Source of the DNA: Sphingomonadales bacterium
GTDB taxonomy: Bacteria; Bacteroidota; Bacteroidia; Flavobacteriales_D; Crocinitomicaceae
NCBI GenBank assembly: GCA_016872115.1
Contig: VHBC01000007.1
Location: forward strand, 33,613-97,612
DNA: 64,000 bases
Reading direction: 5' to 3'
Shown: positions 8,800-17,715 of the stretch, piece by piece
Numbering within the stretch: the first letter of the stretch is position 1
Layout of the letters: the number at the start of each line of letters is the position of its first letter
Notes under the pieces: model-generated
Told to the model about the DNA's origin: nothing
Databases searched by the model: none
What the model saw: the letters and a program-made list of their open reading frames with translations, nothing else
Program-made: the position numbers and the translations under genes

Positions 8800-9601
8800 G
8801 ATTTATATCAATGATTTTATCGTCGTTTCCTATTTTGGTAAGATCGTTTTTCTGAAGTAGTTCTCTGGCAAAGTTGAGGTAATTGACGGCTCCTTTTGAA
8901 GAGGCGTCGTACATGATAACTGTTTGTCCGTGGCTAGAGGCCTCGCTGAGGGTGGTATTGCGATGAATAATGGTGTCAAAGACTAATTCCTGAAAATGCG
9001 TCTTGACTTCGTCGACAACTTGGTTGGCCAAACGCAAACGGGTATCGTACATGGTCAAGACCATACCTTCTATTTCTAGTGCCGGATTAAGCCTTCCTTG
9101 TACAATTTTTATGGTATTGAGGAGTTTACTGAGTCCTTCTAAGGCAAAATATTCGCATTGTACGGGGATCATGACGGCATCGGCGGCAACCAAAGCATTG
9201 ACTGTAATTAGGCCAAGCGAAGGCGAGCAGTCAATCAAGATAAAGTCGTAGTCGTCTTTGATTTGTTCGAGTGCTTTGCGCAAGAGGTATTCTCGATTGG
9301 GCATATTGATCATTTCGAGCTCGGCGCCAACGAGGTCGACATGTGAAGGCAAAATAAATAGATTCGGATTACTTGTTGGTAAAATAGCTTCAGTTGCCGG
9401 ACGTTCATTTACCAAACAGTCGTATATGTTTTTAACCAATTTGGGGTCAAAACCAGTGCCCGAAGTGGCGTTGGCTTGCGGATCGGCGTCTATAATCAGC
9501 GTCTTGTATTCGAGTACGCCCAAACAACCCCCTAAATTAATGGTTGTTGTTGTTTTTCCGACCCCACCTTTTTGATTGGCTATGGCAATAATTTTACCCA
9601 T
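8789..9601 (-). CDS. parA: chromosome-partitioning ATPase ParA/Soj
   Basis: The 270-residue product is a deviant-Walker P-loop ATPase: KGGVGKTTTTINLG near residues 11-24, DADPQANATSG, and LIDCSPSLGLIT with the switch aspartate. It binds the nucleoid and drives ParB-parS movement. It is the first gene of the minus-strand operon parA-parB-DUF5683-dapB-lepB-wbqC. The promoter must lie in 9602-9660, where a weak TAACTTTA element is visible on the minus strand. Confidence 0.96.
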   Translation of the reverse strand: MGKIIAIANQKGGVGKTTTTINLGGCLGVLEYKTLIIDADPQANATSGTGFDPKLVKNIYDCLVNERPATEAILPTSNPNLFILPSHVDLVGAELEMINMPNREYLLRKALEQIKDDYDFILIDCSPSLGLITVNALVAADAVMIPVQCEYFALEGLSKLLNTIKIVQGRLNPALEIEGMVLTMYDTRLRLANQVVDEVKTHFQELVFDTIIHRNTTLSEASSHGQTVIMYDASSKGAVNYLNFARELLQKNDLTKIGNDDKIIDINHEL

Positions 9602-9727
9602 AAATATGCTATTGAAAAGCTAAAGTTACGAGTTGTTGCGCATACTTATGAAGCTCACATTTCGGAACTTATCAACCATCTACGGGCTATTGCTGTCAAT
9701 ATCCTTCATTCACAGTAATTTATGCAA

Positions 9728-9759
9728 TTGTAAAGCCCTTATTATTTTCCTTAATTTTG
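9728..9759 (+). promoter_or_regulatory. promoter of the FHA-like gene
   Basis: TTG at 9728-9730 and TAATTTTG at 9752-9759 are 21 bases apart and fit the TTG / TAnnTTTG consensus. The ATG at 9765 is only 5 bases after the -7 box, so the message would have almost no leader. Confidence 0.65.
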
Positions 9760-9764
9760 CACTA

Positions 9765-10151
9765 ATGAATACAAGAAAGTATTTCTCAATAGGTTCGAAT
9801 CCAAACAACGATTTACAACTAGAGGGGGCGGGTATCAATCCGTTTCATTTGTTTTTATACAAAGATGCTGTGGGTCAGGTTTTCGTTAGTACCCGTGCAC
9901 CGGGCACTTTGTTTACTATCAACAACGCAGCACATAAGGAATTGTATATTCTCGAAACGCAAGATCAATTGGCGCTTGCAGGTCATTTGATCGATTGGAA
10001 AGCCATTTTTGAAATCAATCAAGAAGAAATTCAAGTAGTCGAACAAACACAAACGAAAGCTTTCGAAACAGATAAACGGCTAAAAATTCAGTTGATACTT
10101 ATTTATACGGCAATTGCAGCGCTGCTCATCTTGATGGCATTTTACATTTAA
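9765..10151 (+). CDS. small FHA-like protein with C-terminal membrane anchor
   Basis: From the ATG at 9765 the product has 128 residues. Its start MNTRKYFSIGSNPNNDLQLEG and the following INPFHLFLY resemble the glycine-serine and histidine loops of forkhead-associated domains, which bind phosphothreonine peptides. The C-terminus is one membrane helix (IQLILIYTAIAALLILMAFYI), which would leave the FHA-like domain in the cytoplasm. A longer reading from 9633 would start upstream of the promoter and is rejected. The domain call is tentative. Confidence 0.65.
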   Translation: MNTRKYFSIGSNPNNDLQLEGAGINPFHLFLYKDAVGQVFVSTRAPGTLFTINNAAHKELYILETQDQLALAGHLIDWKAIFEINQEEIQVVEQTQTKAFETDKRLKIQLILIYTAIAALLILMAFYI

Positions 10152-10243
10152 TGCTCAAAAAAAATACAAGACCTATTTACGGAATCAGAAATAATTTGTA
10201 ATATTGCACCCCCGTTCAGTTGAATTGGGCTAAAATATCAGAG

Positions 10244-10600
10244 ATGAACGCCATTAAACAAATTGAGCAAGAGCTTATCGCCAAAAATGAATTACCAGCT
10301 TTCGGAGCCGGTGACACCATTATTGTTTCATACCGAATTGTAGAGGGTAGCAAAGAGCGTATCCAGCAATTCCAAGGTGTTGTCTTGCAACGTCGCGGTG
10401 CTGGCGCAACCGAAACTTTCACAATCCGTAAAATGTCTGGCAATATCGGTGTAGAGCGTATTTTGCCTGTCAATTCTCCGTTTATCGAGAGCATCACCAT
10501 CGTTAAACGCGGTGCTGTGCGTAGAGCGCGTATATTCTACTTCCGCGAGCGTACAGGAAAATCTGCACGTATCCGCGAGAAAAAGAACTTTGCGAAATAA
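10244..10600 (+). CDS. rplS: 50S ribosomal protein L19
   Basis: L19 lies at the interface of the 30S and 50S subunits. The product (118 residues from the ATG at 10244) contains PAFGAGDTIIVSYRI, QQFQGVVLQRRGAG, ETFTIRKMSGNIGVERILPV and the basic tail RRARIFYFRERTGKSARIREKK, all typical of L19. The start at 10244 gives MNAIKQIEQEL; another ATG eight codons upstream is possible. A strong terminator follows. Confidence 0.96.
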   Translation: MNAIKQIEQELIAKNELPAFGAGDTIIVSYRIVEGSKERIQQFQGVVLQRRGAGATETFTIRKMSGNIGVERILPVNSPFIESITIVKRGAVRRARIFYFRERTGKSARIREKKNFAK

Positions 10601-10622
10601 TATATTTCCACATATAAAACAG

Positions 10623-10647
10623 AAAAGGAGCTTCGGCTCCTTTTTTT
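10623..10647 (+). terminator. intrinsic terminator after rplS
   Basis: AAAAGGAGC (10623-10631), a TTCG tetraloop, GCTCCTTTT (10636-10644) and a continuing T-run form a strong terminator. The near-symmetric A- and T-runs could also stop the convergent porE-like transcript. Confidence 0.85.
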
Positions 10648-10653
10648 GTTTCT

Positions 10654-12687
10654 TTATTCAATTGATAGGATTTCGAATTCAGTCCTTCGGTTCAATGCGC
10701 GGTTGTCAGCAGAATCATTTGGTACTCTAGGTTGTTGTTCTCCATAACCCTTATACTGCATCCGCTCGGCAGCAACACCTAATTTTTCCAAATAGTTTGC
10801 TACCGCTTGTGCTCTTGATTCAGATAAAATTAAATTGCGTTGTGCGTCACCTACATCGTCTGTGTGGCCATTGATTTGAATTCGCAATTGCGGTTGTGTT
10901 TGCAAATAGTGCGCAAAGCCCTTCAATAAAAACTGGGCGTCTGAACTCAAAAGAGCGGCATCTGTATCAAAAACAATTGCCTCAATTGCATAAGCAGCAC
11001 CTTGTTGTAAGGTATCAATCTGTAAAGGCTTGGCTTCAATTTTTGGGGTAGGACTTTTGAGTTGCGAGGTGTCGAGAAGTTGGGCTTGAAAGCTGTAACC
11101 AGCTTTACTTGCCTCGACACTTATTTTCTGATCGACTCTCACAGCAAGCGCATAACTACCATCTTCATTGCTTTGAATGGTTTGATCTCGCTCTGGCGCA
11201 GCTTCATAGCGCAAAGTAATATCAGCTTGTACTGCATTGCCATTCGCATCTTGAAGTTTTCCAGTTAAGATACGGGTTTCTTTAGGTCTGGCAGCTTTGT
11301 AAAGTTCAAAACTATAAATATCCCAATTTTGTCCTTGTGCACTTGAAAAGTAGGCTTTTTTACCATCGGTTGAAACAAAGATGCCTAATTCATCAGCATC
11401 TGTATTAATTGGAAAACCAATGTTTTGAATTGGCCCCCAGCCCGTTGACTCTTTGCGCATCATGAAAATATCGAGGCCACCCATTCCTGGTCGCATGCGA
11501 CTACTTTCCGATACAAAATAGAAGGTTTCGCCATCCTGATGGAAAAATGGACTTTTATCTTTACCAGGTGTATTGACGAGCGCAAATGGTTTGGCTGGCC
11601 CCCAGGTGCCGTCGGGTAGTCTTTCACTAAAATAGATATCGTTGTCTTGACTGCCTTTTCTCAAGCTTGTAAAATAGAGTATTTTGCCGTCGGCCGAAAG
11701 GGATGGTTGGGCCTCCCAACCATCTTTGGTGTTGATGTTTGGTCCTAGGTTGATCAGCGCGCCCCACAATGGCTCACCATTCTTGTCTTCTTTACCGCTA
11801 AGTCTACTGCTGTAAAGATCGCAATTAAGGTAATCCTGATTATATACTTTTTCTGCTTTGCAGGCGCATAAAATCAGTTCGCGGTTATCTGCCGATAGAC
11901 TTGCCGATCCATAATTATAAAACCGCCCGTCGTTGAAAGGAGCGGGTAGGGCTTTGCCGTTACTGAATTGCAGGTTTTGTTGGTGGCTGGCTACTGTAAA
12001 TTCTTCTTGAACATAGCCTGAAATATCACCCAGATTAGTTTTGTCTGCTTTGCGTGTAAAAAAGAGTAATTGGTTATCAGGACTCAGCATCGGGAAGTAT
12101 TCGTCTTGTGGACTGCTTGCCCCTAAAACCCTGCCTACCTCAAATGGCACTGGATTTTTTTTTGCTTCGGCAGGAAAGCGTAATTCTTGGTAAACAGGTT
12201 CGATTTCATTTTTTAATTTGACATAAATCGGATTGGGATCTCCAGGATAGATTGAATCAAAATGCATAAAGGTTTCAAGGTAGGTAAGTGCAGCCGTTTT
12301 TTCACTGAAGCTGTAGAGAATGCGTGCAGCATAATAATAGGCTTCTGCTTTATAGCTCGGGCATTTTTGAATACTTCCTTGGTGGAAGACCAACGCTTTT
12401 TGCATCGTTTTTTCGCCCTCGACTCTTGTTTGATTTTGTTTGAGAAGCTGACTGGCGCGCTGATAATGGATTTGACCTAGATAATAGTAAGCCTGAACGT
12501 TGTTTGGATACTTGCTAATGACTGCTGCCAATCCTTTAACTTGTGCTTCAAAAGTTTCAACTTGTAGGGCTTCTTCTAAGGCTTTATTGATTTTCTTATC
12601 GGTAGTCGAGCAATTAGTACCCTGAGCCATAACGAGCAAAGGACAGCCAACAAACAAAAGAAGTGTAAAAAATGTAACGAATTTCAT
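10654..12687 (-). CDS. PorE-like OmpA-family protein (TPR, propeller, CRD, OmpA)
   Basis: The 677-residue product has a signal peptide (MKFVTFFTLLLFVGCPLLVMAQ), TPR-like helices (about 30-150), PD40/WD40-like propeller blades with SADGKILYFTSLRKGSQDNDIY type repeats (about 180-450), a carboxypeptidase-regulatory fold (about 465-540) and an OmpA peptidoglycan-binding domain with NGHTDDVGDAQRNLILSESR (about 560-677). This order matches PorE, a periplasmic factor of the type IX secretion system, but many Bacteroidota have several such proteins, so the T9SS role is inferred. The first in-frame codon is a GTG; the ATG at 12687 is preferred. Confidence 0.8.
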   Translation of the reverse strand: MKFVTFFTLLLFVGCPLLVMAQGTNCSTTDKKINKALEEALQVETFEAQVKGLAAVISKYPNNVQAYYYLGQIHYQRASQLLKQNQTRVEGEKTMQKALVFHQGSIQKCPSYKAEAYYYAARILYSFSEKTAALTYLETFMHFDSIYPGDPNPIYVKLKNEIEPVYQELRFPAEAKKNPVPFEVGRVLGASSPQDEYFPMLSPDNQLLFFTRKADKTNLGDISGYVQEEFTVASHQQNLQFSNGKALPAPFNDGRFYNYGSASLSADNRELILCACKAEKVYNQDYLNCDLYSSRLSGKEDKNGEPLWGALINLGPNINTKDGWEAQPSLSADGKILYFTSLRKGSQDNDIYFSERLPDGTWGPAKPFALVNTPGKDKSPFFHQDGETFYFVSESSRMRPGMGGLDIFMMRKESTGWGPIQNIGFPINTDADELGIFVSTDGKKAYFSSAQGQNWDIYSFELYKAARPKETRILTGKLQDANGNAVQADITLRYEAAPERDQTIQSNEDGSYALAVRVDQKISVEASKAGYSFQAQLLDTSQLKSPTPKIEAKPLQIDTLQQGAAYAIEAIVFDTDAALLSSDAQFLLKGFAHYLQTQPQLRIQINGHTDDVGDAQRNLILSESRAQAVANYLEKLGVAAERMQYKGYGEQQPRVPNDSADNRALNRRTEFEILSIE

Positions 12688-12718
12688 CACCTCGGTTTAA
12701 CGAGAATTATTGAAAAAG

Positions 12719-13735
12719 TTACAATTTAAGTAGGGTTTCTACACAGTAATCGATGTCTTCATTTGAAATATCCAAATGCGTAACCATTCTGATCATACCC
12801 GGGCCAAAAGCCATACAAGCGATGCCTTTTACTTTGAGCAGTTCAATAAAGACATCTCGGCGTTCAGGATCTTGTAAATTGGCCACCACAATATTTGTTT
12901 GTACCGGGACTACAGATGCTATATAACTGCAAGATGTTAAAGCTTGTTCTAACTGCTTGGCATGCTGATGATCAATATGAAGCCTTTGAACATTGTTTTG
13001 AAGCGCATACAGCCCTCCGGCCGCAATCATGCCGGCTTGGCGCATGCCACCACCAAATACTTTTCTAACGCGCCTTGCTTTTTCAATGAATGCTGCCGAA
13101 CCAAGTAGCAAGGAGCCAACTGGCGAACCGAGGCCTTTTGAAAGACAGATGGAAATGCTGTCATAAAATGCACCGTAATTTGCTGGGTCGAGCCCATTCA
13201 CTGCCAAGGCATTAAAAACCCTTGCGCCATCGAGGTGCAGAGGCAGGTTCAATTCTTTACAAAGTTGACTTATTTGAGCAATTTGGTCGACCTCGTACAC
13301 CGCACCGCCGCCGCGGTTGGCAGTATCTTCTATTGAGACAAGTTGGGTGAGCGGAAAATGCACGTCGTGCGAAGGATTCATCCAGTTGGCAATACTGGCA
13401 GCATTGATGCGGCCACGGTCTCCGGGCAACAAGCGAACCGAAGCGCCAGAATTTTTGGCAATACCCCCGCCTTCATATTTGTAAATATGACTTTCTTCGT
13501 GGCAAATGACCTCACCGCCTGGTTGCACATGCACATTGATGGCAATTTGATTGGTTTGAGTCCCAGAGCTACAAAATAACGCGGCTTCTTTGCCAAAAAG
13601 TTGCGCCCCATAAGTCTCGAGTTCAAGAACCGTTGGGTCTTCTTTGAAAACGTCGTCGCCTACTTCGGCATTGGCAATGGCCTGGCGCATGGCTGGGCTC
13701 GGCTTGGTAACGGTGTCGCTGCGGAGGTCAATCAT
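12719..13735 (-). CDS. ltaE: low-specificity L-threonine aldolase
   Basis: This PLP enzyme splits threonine or allo-threonine to glycine and acetaldehyde. From the ATG at 13735 the product has 338 residues starting MIDLRSDTVTKPSPAMRQA, the canonical N-terminus. The PLP pocket is visible in HLDGARVFNALA, and the Schiff-base lysine in SKGLGSPVGSLL. The frame is open 34 codons upstream, but that part overlaps the divergent TauE gene and its promoter. It diverges from the TauE gene with 31 bases between start codons. Confidence 0.93.
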   Translation of the reverse strand: MIDLRSDTVTKPSPAMRQAIANAEVGDDVFKEDPTVLELETYGAQLFGKEAALFCSSGTQTNQIAINVHVQPGGEVICHEESHIYKYEGGGIAKNSGASVRLLPGDRGRINAASIANWMNPSHDVHFPLTQLVSIEDTANRGGGAVYEVDQIAQISQLCKELNLPLHLDGARVFNALAVNGLDPANYGAFYDSISICLSKGLGSPVGSLLLGSAAFIEKARRVRKVFGGGMRQAGMIAAGGLYALQNNVQRLHIDHQHAKQLEQALTSCSYIASVVPVQTNIVVANLQDPERRDVFIELLKVKGIACMAFGPGMIRMVTHLDISNEDIDYCVETLLKL

Positions 13736-13740
13736 TTTTG

Positions 13741-13757
13741 TACTTTTGACAAAAATA
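13741..13757. promoter_or_regulatory. overlapping divergent -7 boxes between ltaE and the TauE gene
   Basis: TACTTTTG (13741-13748, plus) and TATTTTTG (13757-13750, minus) both fit TAnnTTTG and are one base apart. Each points toward its own gene, so the two transcripts would overlap at their 5' ends, and polymerase bound at one box should block the other. Confidence 0.55.
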
Positions 13758-13766
13758 CAAGGATCT

Positions 13767-14516
13767 ATGGATTTCGCCCTTTTAATAATGATGTTGCTTT
13801 CATTTGTCGTTGCACCTTTTGTAGCGGCATTAGCCACTTTTTATACAGGTTTTGGGCTCAATACTATTTTGGTGCCTTTGTTCATGTTCAATTGGGATGC
13901 ACCTTTGGCTGTCTTCATGGCGAGTATTGTTCATCTTTGTAATAATATCCTTAAGGTATCGTTAACGGCACGCTCAATTAACTGGGATTTATTTAAGAAT
14001 TTTGGTGTCCCTGCCATTCTTTTTGCCTTCTTAGGTGCATTTCTGCTCAATCAATTCAGTCGCAACACCTCAACTTACCTCGAACCTATTTTCGGAGCCA
14101 TTCTCATGTTGTTTGCCTTGCTCGAATTTTTTAACTGGAAGTTGCCAATAAAGGGCGCTTGGGCCATGCGCATCGGTGGTAGTTTAAGTGGTTTTTTTGG
14201 TGGTTTTTCAGGTCATCAGGGAGCGCTCAGGGCTTTATTCTTATCCAAATTAAAAATTGAACCCCTCGTTTTTGTAGCCACAACAGCCATTATTTCGTTG
14301 TTGGTAGACCTAACTAGGGTTGGTGTTTACGCCTCATCGGCGCAGCACCTGAGCTACTATCCTAGTATGCTCATTTTTTTGGTTATTACGGCGGCATTAG
14401 CTGGTACCTTAGTGGGTAGAAAATACATACAAAAGATCAAACACGAACTTTTTTCCAAGCTGGTTGGGTTGGCCTTGTTCGCAATGGGCTTGGCCTTACT
14501 GCTTGGGCTCATTTAG
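13767..14516 (+). CDS. TauE/SafE family membrane transporter
   Basis: The product (249 residues from the ATG at 13767) is almost entirely hydrophobic with about 7-8 membrane helices. It has the two-fold repeat typical of TauE/SafE anion exporters: a first half with GFGLNTILVPLF and a second with GGFSGHQGALRALFL. The family exports sulfite, sulfoacetate or other organic anions; the substrate here is unknown. It ends inside the 3' end of the convergent MORN-type gene (21-base overlap). Confidence 0.85.
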   Translation: MDFALLIMMLLSFVVAPFVAALATFYTGFGLNTILVPLFMFNWDAPLAVFMASIVHLCNNILKVSLTARSINWDLFKNFGVPAILFAFLGAFLLNQFSRNTSTYLEPIFGAILMLFALLEFFNWKLPIKGAWAMRIGGSLSGFFGGFSGHQGALRALFLSKLKIEPLVFVATTAIISLLVDLTRVGVYASSAQHLSYYPSMLIFLVITAALAGTLVGRKYIQKIKHELFSKLVGLALFAMGLALLLGLI

Positions 14517-15413
14517 CGGATAAAGCATTTTTTTAACGCCGTATTGGTCTATAACGAACTCTTCGATTTTCACACCTTTATTCGAATAAGTGCAGCTGTA
14601 ATTGAGTTTTCCGTCTTGGTAATAGGTGAGGTGTTTATCAATAGGGAGATCCATGGCATACTTTTCAGTGCTCATGATTTGACCTAATTCATTGTAAGAA
14701 ACAAACAAACCATTCTTTTTTCCTTCTTTCCAATTCTCAGTGCGCGCTAATTTTCCACTGTCGAAAAAGTAAGACCACGTTCCGTTCTTTTTACCATTCT
14801 TGAAATACAACTCGCTTTCCTTCTGACCATTGCTGTTGTAAGTGATTTGTGGACCATCGAGCAGTCCGTTGAGGTAATTGCTTTTTTTTCGAATTTTTCC
14901 GTTGGGTAAATAGGTGCGTTGTGGCCCATCTAATTTGCCTAACGCATAGTTTTTATAGTTAAGGGTGTCGCCGTTTGGATTCAATTGTATTGAAGGGCCG
15001 TGCAATTGACCAGCTTTGTAATTGATCTCAAATTGAATTCGGTTCAGCGAATCATAAAATACATACGTTGGGCCGTCTGCTAATCCAATATGATAAGTTT
15101 GAATCGATTGAATACATCCTGTTTGGTAAAAAGAGGTGTCGGTTCCTTGACGTCTGCCTTCTACGAAATTTAATTTCTCCTCGATGGTGAAGCTAGGGTA
15201 GCAACTAACGCAAGCGCCTGTGTATGGGCTGGCAAAATCTTTGCGCAGCAAATAGATATTTGTCAATTCATCGTAAGCAATGCTCTCATGGCAGAATTTG
15301 CTGCCTTTCATCGGGCATACTTGCCGGGTTTCCTTACAGGGCTCAGGGATTTGAGCATAGCTGTTTAGGTCTAGTAAAAAAGAGAAAAATAAACAGATAA
15401 CGCGCCATTGCAT
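14496..15413 (-). CDS. exported MORN/YwqK-repeat protein
   Basis: The 305-residue product has a signal peptide (MQWRVICLFFSFLLDLNSYAQ) and at least seven repeats of the form YxxGKxxGPxxxYxxNGxxxxxxxY, for example GKLDGPQRTYLPNGKIRKK. These MORN-like repeats are annotated as YwqK-type in databases. Such proteins are common exported proteins of Bacteroidota with no proven function. An N-terminal segment has several Cys residues. It forms an operon with the thioesterase gene, 9 bases away. Confidence 0.75.
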   Translation of the reverse strand: MQWRVICLFFSFLLDLNSYAQIPEPCKETRQVCPMKGSKFCHESIAYDELTNIYLLRKDFASPYTGACVSCYPSFTIEEKLNFVEGRRQGTDTSFYQTGCIQSIQTYHIGLADGPTYVFYDSLNRIQFEINYKAGQLHGPSIQLNPNGDTLNYKNYALGKLDGPQRTYLPNGKIRKKSNYLNGLLDGPQITYNSNGQKESELYFKNGKKNGTWSYFFDSGKLARTENWKEGKKNGLFVSYNELGQIMSTEKYAMDLPIDKHLTYYQDGKLNYSCTYSNKGVKIEEFVIDQYGVKKMLYPLNEPKQ

Positions 15414-15422
15414 TCCTTAAAG

Positions 15423-15821
15423 CTACTGCTTTTGGCGCAATTTTAAAAGAGCAGTACGCATGTCCTCAGGAATTTCAATACTTTGGTGTTTTTTAGCGTT
15501 GAAGCCAACCAATATACTTTTTCCAGTTGTTTTGAGTTGCCCATTTACAAAAACTTCATAGCTCAGTGTGAAACTTTTGTTACCAATATGTATGCAGTGC
15601 ATATGTATTTGTGGCGCATCATACAAGAAAATTGGCAAGAGGTAATTGACTTTGTTCTGAACCAAAACAACACCGTTTTCCATCCAGTCCCAATCTGGCC
15701 CAACGAGTTGATTGAAATAATGAATGCGCGTCATTTCAAAGTAACTGAGGTAAATCGCATTATTGACGTGTCCGAGGATATCTATATCAGTGAGTCTTAC
15801 TTGAATGCTTGCCGGTGTCAT
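15423..15821 (-). CDS. acyl-CoA thioesterase, 4HBT hotdog fold
   Basis: The 132-residue product has the hotdog signature VRLTDIDILGHVNNAIYLSYFE, with the catalytic aspartate in the DILGHVNN helix, and an SFTLSYEVF strand. Members hydrolyse acyl-CoA esters; the exact substrate cannot be read from the sequence. Its ATG overlaps the stop of the upstream sugar dehydratase by 4 bases. Confidence 0.88.
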   Translation of the reverse strand: MTPASIQVRLTDIDILGHVNNAIYLSYFEMTRIHYFNQLVGPDWDWMENGVVLVQNKVNYLLPIFLYDAPQIHMHCIHIGNKSFTLSYEVFVNGQLKTTGKSILVGFNAKKHQSIEIPEDMRTALLKLRQKQ

Positions 15822-17695
15822 TTGTCTAGTTTTTGAAATAAGGAGTTGTTGGAGATGTATTCAGGGACGAGTTGTTTCATCAGACTAACACTTGCTTCGT
15901 TATCTTGGCTTGCTGCCGTTTGAAGAAGGGTAGAGATGAGTTCATTTTGAGCGGGCGCTGCAGGTCTTGTTTTTGCAATTAAAATCTGCGAATGGTAAGT
16001 GGGTATGGTATTTTCGGCATTTGCCAAGACTTCTTCATAGAGTTTTTCTCCTGGGCGTAAGCCTGTTATTTGGATGGGAATATCTGTATATGGGCGCAAG
16101 CCTGAAAGCTGGATCATTTTTTTAGCTAAATCAATGATTTTGACCGGTGCACCCATTTCAAAGACGAAGATTTCACCACCGCTTCCCATTGTTGCAGCCT
16201 CAAGTACCAATTGACATGCTTCGGGGATGGTCATGAAAAAACGCGTGATGCGTTCATCTGTTACTGTAACAGGTCCGCCTTTGGCAATTTGTTTTTCAAA
16301 CAACGGGATGACCGAACCATTTGACCCTAAAACATTACCAAAACGTGTTGTAATAAATGCTGTGGCTGTTTTTTCGTTAAGTTCACCCACAAGCATTTCT
16401 GCAATGCGTTTGGAAGCGCCCATCACATTTGTTGGATTTACTGCTTTATCAGTAGAAACCATGACGAATTGTTTAACACCTGATTGGGCGGCCAATTGCG
16501 CCAATTGTTGAGTACCACCGATATTGTTTCTTATGGCTTCGGCTGGGTTGGCTTCCATGAGTGGTACATGTTTATAAGCAGCGGCATGAAAAACAATATG
16601 AGGCGTATATTCTTCGAATAGCTTCTGCATACGCTTGACATCGCAAATGTCTCCGATAACGTATGTAACATGCGTTTTAGGAAAGTTCTGTTCAAGTTGA
16701 TGTTCAAGTTCGAACAAAGCGGATTCCGCTTGATCTAACAAAATCAGGTGCTTGCATTGCTGTAGTAAAATAGCATTTGCAAGGCCACTGCCAATGCTGC
16801 CTGCGGCTCCGGTAATGAGCACGGTTTGACCAGAAAAATGAGCGGCTAGTTTGGGATTCTGAACCTCAATGACAGGACGACCAAGTAAACTATTAATGTC
16901 TATTTTTTTGAGTTGCTTGACTTCAAAAGTTCCATTTATCCAAGTGCGTGCTTCTGGCACTCGTTTTATTTTCAAACCAAGATCTAAGCAAAGTTCGGCG
17001 AGTTCTCTGAGTTTGGTATTATCAAGTTGTTGGACGGCAATGACCAAAGTACGCACTTGTTTTTTGGGTATTAGTTCAGTAAGCGCATTTTGGCCATGAA
17101 CTTTAATTCCTTCAATGCGTTTGCCGTGTAAAGCAGGGTTGTCATCAATAAATCCGACCACATGTTGTAAGCTCGCATTGTCTTTTTCGAGTAGGCGTTT
17201 GGTCATTTGACCAGAAACACCTGCGCCAAAGATGAGAATGGCTTCTTCTTGTCCTTTGTCTCTGGTATATTCAAGGTAGAGTAATTTGACAACAAAGCGT
17301 GCAGAAATGACAAAAGCCGTGCTGAAAATGAATTCCATAATCAGGACGGAATTCGGAAAAAGGTAGTAGCCATCGAGCTGATAATAGCGTATCATGCTAC
17401 CTAAAATGAATAACATGGTGGTACTGACTTCAGCTACGAAAATTCGTTTGAAATCTGCAGTTGAGCTCAGCCTAACAATGCCTTGGTGTATTTGAAAAAC
17501 ACCGAAAACAAAAAGTTTAACTAATATAAAAAACCAAAGAGATTTGGAGAGGATGGCCCACTCTGCTTTGATCAAAGAAAAATCCGCCTTGAGATCAAAG
17601 CGGATTAAGTAAGCAAAAAATAATGCGAATAAATGAATGAGTAAGTCAAGTACGACAATTACCCATCTTGGTGTATTTTTCTTGAGTTCGAGCAC
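15818..17695 (-). CDS. membrane-bound nucleotide-sugar 4,6-dehydratase/epimerase (CapD/PglF/WbpM family)
   Basis: The roughly 625-residue product has four N-terminal membrane helices, a first Rossmann domain (LIFGAGVSGQMTKRLL) and a second, catalytic SDR domain with TGAAGSIGSGLANAI, HAAAYKHVPLMEANP and STDKAVNPTNVMGASKR. Members make 4-keto-6-deoxy or epimerised UDP-GlcNAc derivatives for surface polysaccharides. The start is not obvious: TTG at 17710, TTG at 17701 and GTG at 17695 are in frame. A perfect TATCTTTG box covers 17706-17699, so I prefer the GTG at 17695, which would make the message leaderless. Confidence 0.88.
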   Translation of the reverse strand: MLELKKNTPRWVIVVLDLLIHLFALFFAYLIRFDLKADFSLIKAEWAILSKSLWFFILVKLFVFGVFQIHQGIVRLSSTADFKRIFVAEVSTTMLFILGSMIRYYQLDGYYLFPNSVLIMEFIFSTAFVISARFVVKLLYLEYTRDKGQEEAILIFGAGVSGQMTKRLLEKDNASLQHVVGFIDDNPALHGKRIEGIKVHGQNALTELIPKKQVRTLVIAVQQLDNTKLRELAELCLDLGLKIKRVPEARTWINGTFEVKQLKKIDINSLLGRPVIEVQNPKLAAHFSGQTVLITGAAGSIGSGLANAILLQQCKHLILLDQAESALFELEHQLEQNFPKTHVTYVIGDICDVKRMQKLFEEYTPHIVFHAAAYKHVPLMEANPAEAIRNNIGGTQQLAQLAAQSGVKQFVMVSTDKAVNPTNVMGASKRIAEMLVGELNEKTATAFITTRFGNVLGSNGSVIPLFEKQIAKGGPVTVTDERITRFFMTIPEACQLVLEAATMGSGGEIFVFEMGAPVKIIDLAKKMIQLSGLRPYTDIPIQITGLRPGEKLYEEVLANAENTIPTYHSQILIAKTRPAAPAQNELISTLLQTAASQDNEASVSLMKQLVPEYISNNSLFQKLDK

Positions 17696-17698
17696 ACG

Positions 17699-17706
17699 CA
17701 AAGATA
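17699..17706 (-). promoter_or_regulatory. -7 promoter element of the sugar dehydratase gene
   Basis: On the minus strand TATCTTTG fits TAnnTTTG exactly and lies 3 bases before the GTG at 17695. If it is real, the TTG starts at 17710 and 17701 would lie upstream of the transcript. Confidence 0.5.
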
Positions 17707-17715
17707 GCAAAAATG

